Shown here in pieces: positions 63,410 through 64,000 of a stretch of 64,000 nucleotides of DNA. Position 1 is the first letter of the stretch; every line of letters starts with the position of its first letter. The translations under genes were made by a program, and so were the position numbers. The notes beneath the pieces were generated by a model. The model had not been told where the DNA came from and did no database searches. It saw nothing but the letters and a program-made list of their open reading frames with translations. The DNA comes from Paenibacillus sp. V4I3 (GTDB lineage Bacteria; Bacillota; Bacilli; Paenibacillales; NBRC-103111). The stretch lies in contig NZ_JAUSZA010000001.1 in NCBI RefSeq assembly GCF_030817215.1, positions 2,640,501-2,704,500 of the forward strand, in the 5' to 3' direction.

Positions 63410-64000
63410 ATGAGTCGCAAGAACATAACAGGTAGCCCAACAGTGGAAATGGATATCCCAAGTTTCGGAGGACTGAACACAGCTAAAACGTTCTCCGAGA
63501 TCGGGCTTTCCGAGTCTCCTAAGATGCTTAATAACCTTCCTCGTAAGATTGGCGGTTTAGCGAAGCGTGACGGAACGATACCACTCACGACAGCAGCTAT
63601 AGGAGCTATCAAGACGCTCACTAACCTACGCAAAGCAGGAGTTAACACAATTCTAGCTACGAGTGGCACAACGCTCTATAAATACGCTTCTGGTGCGTTT
63701 ACAGGGGCTACGATGACCAACGCGCTCAACCGTGCCGATATCGACGCGGCGCAGTTTAAAGATGCAAGCAGCAATGAGGTACTCGTTATCACGGACGGTG
63801 GTGTGCTGAAGTATTTCAACGGTACGGCTGTGGTGAATGTGACGCCTGCTGCAAATGATGCAACTGGTCCTGCTAATGTGTTGGCTACGCTTAATTCAAC
63901 GATGCCTCCCGTTGGCATACTTGTGCATAACAACAGGTTAGTCATATGGGGTAACAACACGGATCAGATCAGCCATAGTAAGCCGGGGTTTTACGATTAC
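63410..64000 (+). CDS. P22 gp10-like tail/stabilisation protein (3' partial)
   Basis: Open frame from ATG 63410 to the window end, at least 197 residues: MSRKNITGSPTVEMDIPSFGG start, then GGLAKRDGTIPLTT, TSGTTLYKYASGAF and ITDGGVLKYFNG, blades of a beta-propeller of the type found in the P22 gp10 tail hub. It follows the adaptor by one base, the order in P22-like phages. Confidence 0.7.
   Translation, partial: MSRKNITGSPTVEMDIPSFGGLNTAKTFSEIGLSESPKMLNNLPRKIGGLAKRDGTIPLTTAAIGAIKTLTNLRKAGVNTILATSGTTLYKYASGAFTGATMTNALNRADIDAAQFKDASSNEVLVITDGGVLKYFNGTAVVNVTPAANDATGPANVLATLNSTMPPVGILVHNNRLVIWGNNTDQISHSKPGFYDY

Larger units (their letters stand above)
36689..64000. mobile_element. Prophage, left part (serine recombinase, P22-like head genes)
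   Basis: At least 27.3 kb; the right end lies outside the window. Order: recombinase and regulators on the minus strand, lysogeny switch near 40 kb, early and replication operon, late regulator near 54 kb, terminase, portal, scaffold, coat, head adaptor and a gp10-like gene still open at the window end. No broken phage gene is visible, so the element could be functional. The head genes resemble the short-tailed P22 group; tail and lysis genes are not yet seen. Confidence 0.93.

Overview
The window looks like the chromosome of a spore-forming Bacillales, most probably Paenibacillus or a close relative. The evidence is the sufCDSUB order, the cotJABC spore-coat operon, YtvI, YfkAB, a YunD-like phosphatase, moderate GC content and strong AGGAGG ribosome binding sites. 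Assignment is from gene content and protein style only; no database was searched.

Positions 1-36688 are host chromosome. In order: an FtsX-type permease (5' end outside) with its ATPase, which carries an AbrB-like tail; an O-acetylhomoserine sulfhydrylase; a VanY-type lipoprotein; a Gfo/Idh oxidoreductase with an AraC regulator; methionine salvage mtnK-mtnA on the minus strand; dps and a small membrane protein; a DUF1802 gene; the SUF iron-sulfur operon behind a promoter overlapped by PerR/Fur-like palindromes; an NlpC/P60 lipoprotein; a five-gene envelope operon (secreted Ser-rich protein, glutathionylspermidine-synthase-like ATP-grasp, DUF350) that resembles the Gram-negative yjf/ygi clusters; an HD-GYP gene; molybdopterin genes including a MoaD-MoaE fusion; a YunD-like phosphatase; uppP; a second HD-GYP gene; an MMPL/RND exporter; YfkAB; a CNNM/CorC protein; YtvI; a HAD nucleotidase; an NlpC/P60 hydrolase; and cotJA-cotJB-cotJC.

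cotJC is cut after codon 77 at about 36689. From there to the end of the window runs a prophage of at least 27 kb whose right end is outside. It starts with a large serine recombinase, whose stop codon is about 20 bp from the junction. Next come a LytTR regulator, a c-di-GMP-I riboswitch followed by a GTG-started 30-codon reading frame, an XRE gene facing a 54-aa gene across a perfect inverted repeat, and the main lysogeny switch: XRE repressor and Cro-like gene with several GACKC-AAAAY-GAGTC operators, one filling the spacer of a near-consensus promoter. The early operon holds an antirepressor, many tiny coupled genes, a YqaJ/DnaQ-like/RecT recombination set, HNH and YopX proteins, a divergent ribbon-helix-helix pair, DnaD-like and DnaC-like replication genes, an orphan C5 methyltransferase and RusA. 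The late region carries an ArpU/sigma-like regulator, terminase, and a P22-like (podovirus-type) head module: portal, scaffold, coat, adaptor and the start of a gp10-like protein, with an SGNH esterase gene inserted.

The most interesting points are: (1) the phage splits a mother-cell spore-coat gene, as the skin element and SPbeta do in sigK and spsM, so regulated excision during sporulation is a fair hypothesis; (2) the same prophage has its own c-di-GMP riboswitch, while the nearby host DNA encodes two HD-GYP proteins; (3) an intrinsic terminator sits directly in front of the integrase ribosome binding site, which suggests conditional expression of the recombinase.
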